Shown: in pieces, positions 1 to 7,413 of the stretch
How the letters are laid out: each line of letters starts with the position of its first letter
Numbering within the stretch: position 1 is the first letter of the stretch
Assembly (NCBI RefSeq): GCF_000013025.1
Contig: NC_008358.1
Coordinates: 248,001 to 312,000 of the forward strand
Direction of reading: 5' to 3'
From: Hyphomonas neptunium ATCC 15444
GTDB taxonomy: Bacteria > Pseudomonadota > Alphaproteobacteria > Caulobacterales > Hyphomonadaceae
Length of the DNA: 64,000 bases
The notes under the pieces: model-generated
What the model saw: only the letters and a program-made list of their open reading frames with translations
The model's database searches: none
What the model was told of the DNA's origin: nothing
Position numbers and translations under genes: made by a program

Positions 1-1
1 C

Positions 2-109
2 GCCATGGGAGAAGCCTCTCTCAACGAGCCGGTTACCGTTCTGAACCTTGAGTCTCGTCAGATGGTTCAGGGAATTGTCCAGGAAAGCGGATGGGTCCTC
101 GCACAATGA
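2..109 (+). CDS. flgA: Flagellar P-ring assembly chaperone FlgA, C-terminal end (partial)
   Basis: Only the last 35 codons are in the window; the reading frame is open from base 2. The fragment contains the pattern PVTVLNLESRQMVQGIV followed by a short beta-rich tail, which is typical of the C-terminal end of FlgA/SAF-domain periplasmic chaperones that help assemble the P-ring. Its TGA stop overlaps the ATG of flgH (ATGA at 106-109), so the two are translationally coupled. The call rests on this short motif plus the position directly before flgH, a common alphaproteobacterial order. Confidence 0.75.
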   Translation, partial: AMGEASLNEPVTVLNLESRQMVQGIVQESGWVLAQ

Positions 110-810
110 AAACCTTCTTCTCAATGCCCCTCGTCGCGCTCGCTGCTGCAGCGTGCGCCAGTTCTTCCCAGCCTGTGCCGGATTTCGATCCGCCTGTGCC
201 TTATGCCGGTTACCCGGGCGCAGTGCCCGAGCCCGTCGATCCGAACATCCAGAACGCTTCGCTCTGGGAAACGGCGCCTACGGCGCTCCTCAGTATGCGG
301 CGGGCCAAGGAGGTCGGTGACCTGCTGACCGTGGTGGTCGAGATGAACGACCAGGCAAGCCTTCAAAGCTCGCTCTCCCGCAACCGGGACTCCAGCGATG
401 ATATGAACGTCGAAGCGTTGTTCGGTCTTCCGGAATGGGCAAATGGTGTCCTTCCGGGCGGCGCCAGCCTGTCGCCGGGCGTCGATGTGTCCCGCAACTC
501 CAGTCAGAACGGTTCAGGCGCTGTAAACCGCGCTGAAAAGGTAACCTTCACGCTCGCTGCGCGCGTTATCGGTGTGGAGCCAAACGGGAACCTGATTATT
601 CACGGCTACCAGCAGACGCGGGTTAGCAATGAAGTCCGCTATCTGACGGTTTCAGGCGTTATCCGGGCGCAGGACATCACCCGCATGAACGCTGTGACCT
701 ATGACAAGATCGCAGATGCCAAGCTGGCCTATGTCAGCAATGGTGACGCGTCATCGGCCACCGACCGAAAAATCGGCACCAAGATTATTGACCGCGTAGT
801 TCCGTTCTAG
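106..810 (+). CDS. flgH: Flagellar L-ring lipoprotein FlgH
   Basis: Outer-membrane lipoprotein that forms the L-ring around the flagellar rod. The N-terminus is a lipoprotein signal (MKTFFSMPLVALAAAAC) with the lipidated cysteine at about residue 17. The body has the FlgH pattern: a region around GDLLTVVVEMND, a serine/asparagine-rich middle, and a C-terminal half with ARVIGVEPNGNLIIHG and VSGVIRAQDI. An ATG at 91 is in frame, but the ATG at 106 gives the correct signal peptide and an ATGA overlap with flgA, so 106 is preferred. The length of 234 residues is normal. Confidence 0.95.
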   Translation: MKTFFSMPLVALAAAACASSSQPVPDFDPPVPYAGYPGAVPEPVDPNIQNASLWETAPTALLSMRRAKEVGDLLTVVVEMNDQASLQSSLSRNRDSSDDMNVEALFGLPEWANGVLPGGASLSPGVDVSRNSSQNGSGAVNRAEKVTFTLAARVIGVEPNGNLIIHGYQQTRVSNEVRYLTVSGVIRAQDITRMNAVTYDKIADAKLAYVSNGDASSATDRKIGTKIIDRVVPF

Positions 811-819
811 AGCCCTTCC

Positions 820-1386
820 ATGATGAAAAACCTCGTCACTGCCCTCGTTGCCGTTATCTGCGTCGTTATAGGCGGCGTGGTTGGACACATGCTCCGCGGG
901 GGCAGCGGTGAGGCATCCGCTGCCTCAAAAGTGGAAGGGGAGGCGCACGGAGAAAAGGAAGCCGGCGGCGACCATGCGCCAAAAGAGAAAGACAAAGACG
1001 CGCATGGCGGTGAAAAAAAGGCCAAGAAGGATGATCATGGCGCATCCAGCAGCAGCTCGGGGTCAGCCTATTTCAAGTTCAGCCGCGAATTTGTTGTGCC
1101 CATCATCCAGAATGAGCGCGTCGCAAGTCTTGTTATCCTCAATATCAATATTGAGTCCGACGCTGCCATGTCCGACAAGCTGTTCTCGCAGGAACCGGTG
1201 ATCCGCGATGTCGTGATGACGACGCTCATCGAGATCAGCGGCGACGGCAAGACGTTCCAATCGATGACGAGCATCGAGAACTATGAAACGCTCCGTTCCC
1301 TGATCCTCGGCGCGCTTCAAAAGAAGTTTCCGGATATGGGGATCAAGAATATCCTGATCCTCGATATTGCCCGCCAGGATCTCTGA
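820..1386 (+). CDS. fliL: Flagellar basal-body-associated protein FliL-like
   Basis: Single-pass inner-membrane protein next to the stator that supports motor torque. Residues about 5-22 form a transmembrane helix. They are followed by a long Lys/Glu/His/Asp-rich linker (about residues 30-75) and then the FliL domain, with YFKFSREFVVPIIQNERV, EPVIRDVVMTTL and the conserved ending ILILDIARQDL. The charged linker is longer than in many FliL proteins. Two ATG codons lie in tandem at 820 and 823. It follows flgH by 9 bases and faces flgD. Confidence 0.88.
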   Translation: MMKNLVTALVAVICVVIGGVVGHMLRGGSGEASAASKVEGEAHGEKEAGGDHAPKEKDKDAHGGEKKAKKDDHGASSSSSGSAYFKFSREFVVPIIQNERVASLVILNINIESDAAMSDKLFSQEPVIRDVVMTTLIEISGDGKTFQSMTSIENYETLRSLILGALQKKFPDMGIKNILILDIARQDL

Positions 1387-1409
1387 TCTCCTCAGGGGTG
1401 GCGGGCAAT
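1366..1409. terminator. Inverted repeat between convergent fliL and flgD
   Basis: ATTGCCCGCCA (1366-1376) and TGGCGGGCAAT (1399-1409) are a perfect 11-bp inverted repeat with a 22-base loop that includes the fliL stop codon. It sits between convergent genes and could end transcription in both directions. No clear T-run follows, so termination efficiency is uncertain. Confidence 0.5.
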
Positions 1410-1424
1410 CCTCGTTAGCCGGGA

Positions 1425-2075
1425 TCAGAGCCTTCTGGCTTGGGCCAGATCAACCGTCAAACCAGATGCCGTGCCGAGGCGTAGTGTTCCGCCATCGCTG
1501 ACAATGTCCGTCACCTTGGTGATGACGTTAGGGACTGCCGTGCCCTTGAAGCTATTGTCCTCGTAATAGTCGATCACAAACTCGTACATTTCATCTTTGG
1601 TCGCCGTTCCGCCATTCGTCAGCTGGCCATCCCAGCTGAAGACGGTTTCGTCAGCATCCAGGGTTTCTGTCCAGACAGCGTTGCCCTCTGAATCCTTGAC
1701 GGTCAGCGTGCTCTTGGTGGCGCCTTCAGGCGCTTCATAAGAGAAAGTGGCCTCGCTGCCGGTATAGGGCATGAAGGAAGAGGCAAATGTTACGTCTTCG
1801 CCCAGCCACTGGCTGGCCATCAGCCCGTTCAGATCACCGATCATCGAGGCAATGCTGGAGAGTGCGGTGTTGGAGTTCACCAGCTGTTCAAGGCTTGAGA
1901 AGGTCGCAAGCTGTTCGACGAACTGCGTGGAGTCCATCGGAGACATCGGGTCCTGATTTCGCACCTGCGCGGTCAACAGTTTGATGAAGCTGTTATATTC
2001 GCTGCCGATACCTGTGCTGGTGGTCTGGGGAGTCGTCTGAGGGGTCGTGCCCGTATTATTGGTTACAGTGGTCAT
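1425..2075 (-). CDS. flgD: Flagellar hook assembly (capping) protein FlgD
   Basis: Scaffold protein that caps the growing hook so that FlgE subunits can polymerise; it is exported by the flagellar type III system and then lost. The N-terminal motif YNSFIKLLTAQVRNQDPMSP followed by TQFVEQLATFSSLEQLVN is diagnostic for FlgD. The C-terminal half holds the Ig/Tudor-like region (about residues 85-190). The Thr/Gln-rich first 20 residues act as a flexible export signal. It lies 9 bases after fliK on the same strand, so the two probably form one transcript made from the 3.45 kb intergenic region. Confidence 0.95.
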   Translation of the reverse strand: MTTVTNNTGTTPQTTPQTTSTGIGSEYNSFIKLLTAQVRNQDPMSPMDSTQFVEQLATFSSLEQLVNSNTALSSIASMIGDLNGLMASQWLGEDVTFASSFMPYTGSEATFSYEAPEGATKSTLTVKDSEGNAVWTETLDADETVFSWDGQLTNGGTATKDEMYEFVIDYYEDNSFKGTAVPNVITKVTDIVSDGGTLRLGTASGLTVDLAQARRL

Positions 2076-2084
2076 CAGTTACTC

Positions 2085-3419
2085 CTAAAGCCGGATGTCC
2101 AGCCGGCCATTTGAGGCGGTCTGGCGATTGGGTCCATTGTCGGCAGCGATCACAAGGCCGCCGCCCGTCAGGGCAGGGGTGTCAAATCGTGCGCCTGTCA
2201 GCTTGGCCTGCTGGCCCCAACCCTCATTCTGCTGAGGGTTTTGATGCTGGAAGCTCATATTCTGGCCGGAGAGGCCATTGCGTTCGAGCGCCTGCACGAG
2301 TTCGAAATGCATCTGGCGGAGCTGACGCATCGCTTCGGGGCTCTCCGCCGTGATGGTCACATGCTGAAGGCCCTGAGCATCGAACTTGAAATCAATGGAG
2401 ACGCGGCCGAGTTCCGGTGGATCGAGCTGAACAACAACGCTGTCGTCCTTTCCGTCATGCGTCGCCCGCGCGACGATTTCCGGCAGCTGCGCCGGCGTTG
2501 CCATGAGGACGGCGTGGGTGGGTGTCAGCTGAGCGGCGGCGGGGTTAGCCGGCGCTTGGGGGCTGGCGCTTGTCTGGCCGATCGCGCCTGAAAGGGCCGG
2601 GGACGTGATCGTCGAGCCGGTCTGAGAATTGGTTCCGGTACCGCCGCTGTCGCTGTTGCTGGCCTCAAAGCTCATTGCGCCGATCGCAGGGACGGGTTCA
2701 TCGGAAGCCGTGGCCAGCAGGTCTGCTGGCATGTCTGTCTGAGCCGCGGCCTCGGCCGCTGCATTGACCGCGCGCCGGGATGGCGCGGCGGGCTGGCCGG
2801 TATCAGGCAGAGGCATCTTGCCAGTGGGCTGGGCCCCGGCAGCTGTCGCGGCCAGGAGGGTTTCGGTCTTTGCCATACTCCCTGCCGGTGCAGCAACCGG
2901 CGGGCCCATGACCAAAGAAGCCTCGGCGCGTGGAACGGTCTTTTCGTCCTGCGGCGGCTCGGATTCGGCGGTCTCGTCGGGCGATAGCGCGGGAGGTTCA
3001 ATGCCCGCGAGCGCCGTGTCTACCGGATCAGGAAAGGCTGGCTCTGTCTGCGTGGGCACATCTTCTGCGGTGGCGGCCGGATTATCCGGTGGAAGGTCTT
3101 CCCCGGTGCTTGCATCAAGTGCCGGGCGAAGATCGGGCGCCGGGATTTGCCCATCAATTTCTGGGGTGGCCGGCACGTCTTCCGCGGGAGCCACTTCCGG
3201 GGAGGGGGCGGCGGCCTGCAGCAGGTTCAGCGAGGCGAGTATTGTGCTGTCACTCGGGCCGAGCATGAGGTCCACGCTGGCTGCGGCTTCTGGCGCAACG
3301 CCAAAAAGGCTGCTGGCAAAATCCTTGCCGCGGCCCTCTCCCGCACCCTGGCGAGCTATCGCATCCTGCGGTGGACCGGCCTGAAAGGGCCAGAAGTCCA
3401 CATCAACGGAGAAAGTCAT
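2085..3419 (-). CDS. fliK: Flagellar hook-length control protein FliK
   Basis: Molecular ruler that stops hook growth and switches export specificity through FlhB. The N-terminal two thirds are low-complexity and rich in Pro, Ala, Glu and Thr, as expected for a ruler. The C-terminal switch domain carries VVQLDPPELGRVSIDFKF and the helical segment AMRQLRQMHFELVQALERNG, then a Gln/Asn-rich tail. The ATG at 3419 is preceded by GGAAGGCAGG and is preferred to a GTG at 3431. The protein has 444 residues. FliK rulers diverge quickly, so the call rests on the C-terminal domain and on the flgD neighbour. Confidence 0.9.
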   Translation of the reverse strand: MTFSVDVDFWPFQAGPPQDAIARQGAGEGRGKDFASSLFGVAPEAAASVDLMLGPSDSTILASLNLLQAAAPSPEVAPAEDVPATPEIDGQIPAPDLRPALDASTGEDLPPDNPAATAEDVPTQTEPAFPDPVDTALAGIEPPALSPDETAESEPPQDEKTVPRAEASLVMGPPVAAPAGSMAKTETLLAATAAGAQPTGKMPLPDTGQPAAPSRRAVNAAAEAAAQTDMPADLLATASDEPVPAIGAMSFEASNSDSGGTGTNSQTGSTITSPALSGAIGQTSASPQAPANPAAAQLTPTHAVLMATPAQLPEIVARATHDGKDDSVVVQLDPPELGRVSIDFKFDAQGLQHVTITAESPEAMRQLRQMHFELVQALERNGLSGQNMSFQHQNPQQNEGWGQQAKLTGARFDTPALTGGGLVIAADNGPNRQTASNGRLDIRL

Positions 3420-3468
3420 CCTGCCTTCCACCTATGTCCTGTATTAACCTAACTACAACCAACCCCCG

Positions 3469-3484
3469 TAAAATATGCGTTAAC
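3469..3484 (+). promoter_or_regulatory. CtrA-like box in the fliK / cheL divergent promoter
   Basis: TAAA-ATATGCG-TTAAC matches the CtrA recognition pattern TTAA-N7-TTAAC with one mismatch. It sits in the 114-bp gap between the divergent fliK and cheL genes. CtrA control of flagellar genes is established in Caulobacterales; binding here is inference. Confidence 0.4.
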
Positions 3485-3533
3485 TGCGATGGGGGCTGAT
3501 GCTCCCCAGGCGGAATAAATTTCGGAGCGGACC

Positions 3534-3860
3534 ATGATTTCATCCATTACGCCCGGCATATCAGTGCCTTCCGCAATTCCGGCCGGGGAAGGGAAGGGCG
3601 CTGGGGCTGCCGGCGAGGACCGCTCCGAGATCGGAAAGCGATTCGAACAAATGCTGTGGGCGGAGATGCTGAGCCATGCGGGGCTTGAAAAATCCCTCAC
3701 GCTGGGTGGCGGGGAGGCGGCGTCAGCGTTTTCCAGATATGTGGTGGAATCGATTGCCGAGGATCTGGCCGAAACGCATCCGCTGGGCTTTGCGCGCCGG
3801 GTTGACGATGTTGCGGCGAGCCAGCCGGCCGCTCAAGCCGCCGTGAAAAGCGCTCCATGA
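3534..3860 (+). CDS. cheL: Rod-binding protein (CheL / FlgJ N-terminal type)
   Basis: Short 108-residue protein matching the rod-binding domain of FlgJ without the muramidase domain, as is usual in Alphaproteobacteria, where it is often called CheL. The key region is RFEQMLWAEMLSHAGLEKS followed by GGGEAASAFSRYVVESIAEDLA. It is thought to cap or nucleate the rod in the periplasm. It overlaps the next gene by 4 bases (ATGA), so the two are co-translated. Confidence 0.85.
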   Translation: MISSITPGISVPSAIPAGEGKGAGAAGEDRSEIGKRFEQMLWAEMLSHAGLEKSLTLGGGEAASAFSRYVVESIAEDLAETHPLGFARRVDDVAASQPAAQAAVKSAP

Positions 3861-4240
3861 TCCCGGAAGAGAAAATTCAGTCGACCGCCCTGGACCTTGA
3901 AGACATCCTGATCGCGGAGAGGGAATTCCTCATGGCGGGCCGGGTAAGGGAAGCGGCAGAATTGAGCGGCGAAAAACTCGCAGCGCTTGAGGCGTTCGAA
4001 AATATTTTTGGCGCGCGAACACCCATTGCCGTGTCAGCGCCTACGCGGCAGCTTATTCTTGATGTCATTCAGCTGTCTGAGGAAAACGCGATTCTGCTGA
4101 ATGCCGTCCGCAACGGCGTTCGCAGTCTGATTGCAAGATTCGAGGGGCCGGCGGGCGATGCATTTGTCGGATCCTATCGGCAGGGCGGAAGCCAGATCGC
4201 CTTTTCCAACGCCACAGGACAATATCTCAAAAGGGTGTGA
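3857..4240 (+). CDS. FlbY/FlgN-like flagellar protein
   Basis: A 127-residue, largely helical protein with no signal peptide. Its length, its alpha-helical N-terminal half (an LEDILIAEREFLMAGRVREAAEL segment that begins the helix) and its position right after cheL fit the alphaproteobacterial FlbY/FlgN-like export chaperones for hook-junction proteins. It starts on the ATGA overlap with cheL. I recognise it from context and helical pattern rather than from a strong motif. Confidence 0.55.
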   Translation: MIPEEKIQSTALDLEDILIAEREFLMAGRVREAAELSGEKLAALEAFENIFGARTPIAVSAPTRQLILDVIQLSEENAILLNAVRNGVRSLIARFEGPAGDAFVGSYRQGGSQIAFSNATGQYLKRV

Positions 4241-4245
4241 GCCTA

Positions 4246-4260
4246 TTAACCGTACATTTA
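4246..4260 (-). promoter_or_regulatory. CtrA-like box upstream of flagellin
   Basis: Read on the minus strand this is TAAA-TGTACGG-TTAA, the same spacing as the boxes at 3469 and 8836. It lies about 130 bases upstream of the flagellin start. The remaining leader to 4386 is a long 5' UTR, the kind of place where FlbT acts on flagellin mRNA in Caulobacter. The regulatory role is inference. Confidence 0.35.
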
Positions 4261-4386
4261 TTGCTCCGTCCTATGAGTGAGGTGTGGAACTACGAAAGTT
4301 CGGGGCTTCGGCTCCAACGTCAGGACGACGCGTTTCAACAAACAGCCGCAGTCAAAAATAGCGGCGACACAAGAATGGATAGATAG

Positions 4387-5634
4387 ATGTCTAGCATCCT
4401 GACTAACAACAGCTCGATGGTTGCGCTCGAGACCCTGCGCAATATCAACCGTAACCTTGAAACCGTTCAGAGCGAAATCTCGACCGGCAAGAAAGTTTCC
4501 AACGCCAAGGACAACGCCGCTGTCTGGGCCGTCTCGACTGTGATGTCGAGCGATGTTGCAAGCTTCAAGGCGATCTCCGACTCTCTCAACCTGGGTTCGT
4601 CCACGGTTGGCGTCGCCCGTTCGGCGTCGGAAAAAGTTGTCACCACCCTGGAAGAGATCAAGACTCTGATCGTTCAGGCGCAAGGCGAGAACGTTGACCG
4701 CGCGAAGTATCAAACGGACATCGAAGAGAAGATCGGCCTGATCGAGGGTTATGTTTCGGCTGCCCAGTTCAACGGTCTCAACCTTCTGGATGGTTCGTCC
4801 ACGGACGCTGTGAACGTTCTGGCGTCGCTTGACCGCGCCTCGAACGGCACCGTTTCGGCCTCTTATATCAGCGTTGATCGTCAGGACCTCTCGGTTTCCG
4901 GTGGCGGCTCCAACGCTGTGTTCGGTGCCACGGCTGACACGAGCACCACGATCATCGACAATGGTGGCACGAACGCTGGCACGGCTGAAACCGTTGCAAA
5001 CGGCGCCACGCAAACGATCGCAATTGCTTCGGTTGGCGATGGCTACAGCTACCGCGTCACGCTTGACGACTCGGCCGGTGCCAACTCGCTCGGCACACGC
5101 AGCTTCGAATTTGTGGCTGACTCGGCCACCAGCTCGGAAGACGTTGCCGAAGCTCTGTCGACGCAGATCAGCAACTTCCTCTCGGCCACGGGTGACGACA
5201 ACTACACCGTCTCCTTCAGCGGTTCGGACATCTCGATCACCAACCTTTCGGGCGATGATCTGGACATCACCGGTGCTGCAGCAGCCGACGGTACAGCTGG
5301 CGTTAACGCCGGCGGCCTGGGCGCGCTCGCCAGCATTGATGTCACGACCAATGCAGGGGCAACCTCCGCCCTGACGGCCATTGAAGGCCTGATGAACAAA
5401 GCGATCGACGCGGCCGCTGCTTTCGGTTCTTCGCAGAACCGCATCGCTGGCCAGTCTGAATTCGTTCAGACGCTGGTTGACTCTCTGACAACCGGTATCG
5501 GTGGCCTCACCGACACCGACATGGAAGCGGCTTCGGCAAAACTGCAGGCTCTGCAGGTTCAGCAACAGCTCGGCGTTCAGGCGCTGTCGATTGCGAACCA
5601 GGCGCCTCAGGCTCTGCTGTCGCTCTTCCGCTAA
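4387..5634 (+). CDS. Flagellin
   Basis: Filament subunit of 415 residues. The N-terminal D0/D1 region (ILTNNSSMVALETLRNINRN, then STGKKVSNAKDNAAVWAVS) and the C-terminal D1/D0 region (AFGSSQNRIAGQSEF, ending QAPQALLSLFR) are conserved. The middle, about residues 145-320, is Thr/Ser/Ala/Gly-rich and variable, as expected for surface-exposed domains, and it is longer than in the compact Caulobacter flagellins. No cysteine is present. It is followed by two hairpins and then flaF-flbT, the post-transcriptional control pair for flagellin in Alphaproteobacteria. Confidence 0.95.
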   Translation: MSSILTNNSSMVALETLRNINRNLETVQSEISTGKKVSNAKDNAAVWAVSTVMSSDVASFKAISDSLNLGSSTVGVARSASEKVVTTLEEIKTLIVQAQGENVDRAKYQTDIEEKIGLIEGYVSAAQFNGLNLLDGSSTDAVNVLASLDRASNGTVSASYISVDRQDLSVSGGGSNAVFGATADTSTTIIDNGGTNAGTAETVANGATQTIAIASVGDGYSYRVTLDDSAGANSLGTRSFEFVADSATSSEDVAEALSTQISNFLSATGDDNYTVSFSGSDISITNLSGDDLDITGAAAADGTAGVNAGGLGALASIDVTTNAGATSALTAIEGLMNKAIDAAAAFGSSQNRIAGQSEFVQTLVDSLTTGIGGLTDTDMEAASAKLQALQVQQQLGVQALSIANQAPQALLSLFR

Positions 5635-5646
5635 CGGACCTTATAG

Positions 5647-5670
5647 CTCCAGGCGCTCTGGCGCCTGGAG
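5647..5670 (+). terminator. Hairpin after flagellin
   Basis: CTCCAGGCGC (5647-5656) and GCGCCTGGAG (5661-5670) form a perfect 10-bp stem with a 4-base TCTG loop, 12 bases after the flagellin stop. The T-run is poor, so it could stabilise the mRNA 3' end as well as terminate. Confidence 0.6.
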
Positions 5671-5690
5671 CGCTGAATTAAACCGATTGC

Positions 5691-5712
5691 CCCGGACGTT
5701 TCGGCGTCCGGG
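5691..5712 (+). promoter_or_regulatory. Second hairpin upstream of flaF
   Basis: CCCGGACG (5691-5698) pairs perfectly with CGTCCGGG (5705-5712) around a 6-base loop. It lies 33 bases before the flaF start and 20 bases after the first hairpin. Two tandem hairpins here suggest partial termination or mRNA processing between flagellin and its regulators. Confidence 0.4.
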
Positions 5713-5745
5713 TCAATTCATCAGATACCCAGGAGGGGATCGAAC

Positions 5746-6132
5746 GTGCAGGCTTTGGCATATAAGGCCTATGGCCAGGTTACGCAGAGGACTGCGACCG
5801 GCCGGGCACTTGAATACGCAGTGTTCGAACAGATCACGCGGGATCTCCAAAGCGTACATGACGATGGCGGCGCCAATACGGGCGCCTGGGGCGATGCGAT
5901 TTATCGCAATCTGCAGCTCTGGACCATCATCGCGACAGATCTTCTCAGCGCGGAAAACGCGCTTCCAGATGAGACCAAAGCGGGCCTCATCTCCCTTTCC
6001 GAATTTGTACGGCGCACCAGCATGAAGATCCTTTCCGGCACGGAAGGACTTGAAGACATCATTGAGGTGAACCGCACGATCATGGCCGGCCTGGATGGCT
6101 CGGCTGCATCAGTAGAGCAGGAGGTTATCTGA
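5746..6132 (+). CDS. flaF: Flagellin regulator FlaF
   Basis: Cytoplasmic alphaproteobacterial factor needed for flagellin translation or secretion; it opposes FlbT. The 128 residues match FlaF throughout: AYKAYGQVTQRTATGRALEY, then helices with LWTIIATDLL and LISLSEFVRRTSMKIL. It starts at GTG 5746 behind a strong AGGAGGGG ribosome-binding site. Its stop overlaps the first base of the flbT ATG, so the pair is co-translated. Confidence 0.93.
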   Translation: MQALAYKAYGQVTQRTATGRALEYAVFEQITRDLQSVHDDGGANTGAWGDAIYRNLQLWTIIATDLLSAENALPDETKAGLISLSEFVRRTSMKILSGTEGLEDIIEVNRTIMAGLDGSAASVEQEVI

Positions 6133-6557
6133 TGTCTGGACTGGTACTCAAAATTGCGCCCGGCGAACGCTTCATCATCAATGGCGCGACGCTGGAAAAT
6201 GGTGACAAGCCTGCCCGTATTCGTGTTGTCGAAGGCGATGCGCGCGTACTGCGTCTGCGCGATGCGATGCATCCCAAAGAGGTCAACACGCCGGTCAAGC
6301 GGGTCTATTATGCGATCCAGCTGCTGATCACCGGTGACCTGAAAGAGAACGACACGCTGCCTGCGCTTGATGAGGCCTGTATTCAGCTGCTCGACATCTT
6401 CAAGCCCGTTGATGCAGACCTCATTCCGACGCTGCGTTCGATGGTCAGCCGCGGAAACTATTATTCTGCCCTCTGCCATCTGCGCCAGATCCTTTCGATC
6501 GAAGAAGAACTCCTTGCGATGCGCGGGGCGACCCCTCCGGAAAGCAAGGTCGCCTGA
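6132..6557 (+). CDS. flbT: Flagellin mRNA-binding repressor FlbT
   Basis: RNA-binding protein that in Caulobacter binds the flagellin 5' UTR and promotes its decay until the hook is complete. The 141 residues carry the family signature: LKIAPGERFIINGATLENG, VYYAIQLLITGD, and a C-terminal segment with YYSALCHLRQILSIEEEL. It is translationally coupled to flaF and is followed after one base by the DUF1217 gene, so all three are likely one transcript. Confidence 0.93.
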   Translation: MSGLVLKIAPGERFIINGATLENGDKPARIRVVEGDARVLRLRDAMHPKEVNTPVKRVYYAIQLLITGDLKENDTLPALDEACIQLLDIFKPVDADLIPTLRSMVSRGNYYSALCHLRQILSIEEELLAMRGATPPESKVA

Positions 6558-6558
6558 C

Positions 6559-7407
6559 ATGGCCTTTCAGCCGGTCGTTCCTTTGTCAGGGATCGGAGGA
6601 TGGAAATTCCTCCAGGCAACCTATGACAAGCAGCTGGAGAGTTACACGAACTCCCCGCAGGTCCGGAACGACCGGGACTATATGATCGAGAAGTTCGCCC
6701 AGCCCATTTCTGTGGAGGATTTTCTCAAGGACTCGCGGCTGGTCCGCGTAACCATGACCGCATTCGACCTCGCCGGCGAGGAATGGAAGAAAGGCTTTAT
6801 CAAGAAGACGCTTGAAGAGGTCTCCGATCCTGAAAGCACCTTTCTCGCCCGACTCAACAACCCGAAATACACGGCGCTCGCAAATGCGCTGAAGCCGGTC
6901 AACGATACCATCTCGCTTGACGTGGATGACATTGCCGCGATGGCGGTCCGCTTTGAGTCAAACTCGTTCGAGATCGCGGTTGGCGATGTGGACGATTCCA
7001 TGCGCCTCTCTCTGAACTACAAATCCGAAATAAACACGATTGTCGGCAGCGGCGCGAACGAGGATTCGATCGCGTATCGTCTGATGGCTGATATTCCGGC
7101 CTATACGGTCGTGAGATCGGCGCTCAATCTGCCGTCGGACATGTCAAACCTTCCTGTCGAGCGGCAGGCTGAAATGATCAAGGACGGCCTCAAAAAGGCG
7201 CTCGGCGTTTCCAAGCTGTCAGAAATCTCCTCGCCTGAAGCGGTCGACAAGATGATTGTCCGCTATCATGCCATGAAGTCGATCTCGGAAGGGGCGGCGG
7301 CCTATTCGCCTGCCTCTGCGGCGCTGATCCTTCTGGGTGGCGGTGACAGCAGCTATGGCTATGGCAGCGGCGCCAGCCAGAATCTCTTTCTCTCCAGCTT
7401 CCTCTGA
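6559..7407 (+). CDS. DUF1217 family flagellar-associated protein
   Basis: A 282-residue protein of the DUF1217 family, which is found almost only in alphaproteobacterial flagellar loci; its molecular role is unknown to me. Recognisable segments are DRDYMIEKFAQPISVEDFLKD, LARLNNPKY and DIPAYTVVRSALNLPSD. The end is Gly/Ser-rich (SSYGYGSGAS), like a flexible tail. The ATG at 6559 directly follows the flbT stop and is the natural start; an upstream in-frame codon lies inside flbT. No signal peptide is seen, so export by the flagellar apparatus is possible. Confidence 0.85.
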   Translation: MAFQPVVPLSGIGGWKFLQATYDKQLESYTNSPQVRNDRDYMIEKFAQPISVEDFLKDSRLVRVTMTAFDLAGEEWKKGFIKKTLEEVSDPESTFLARLNNPKYTALANALKPVNDTISLDVDDIAAMAVRFESNSFEIAVGDVDDSMRLSLNYKSEINTIVGSGANEDSIAYRLMADIPAYTVVRSALNLPSDMSNLPVERQAEMIKDGLKKALGVSKLSEISSPEAVDKMIVRYHAMKSISEGAAAYSPASAALILLGGGDSSYGYGSGASQNLFLSSFL

Positions 7408-7413
7408 TCCAGC

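Noticed and set aside
4261-4386. Sigma-54 or sigma-28 promoter for flagellin
   Set aside because: No GG-N10-GC element or GCCGATAA-type -10 could be placed with proper spacing.
4258-5565. 435-codon open frame antisense to flagellin
   Set aside because: Arg/Val/Gly-rich mirror of the flagellin codons with no ribosome-binding site and no family pattern.
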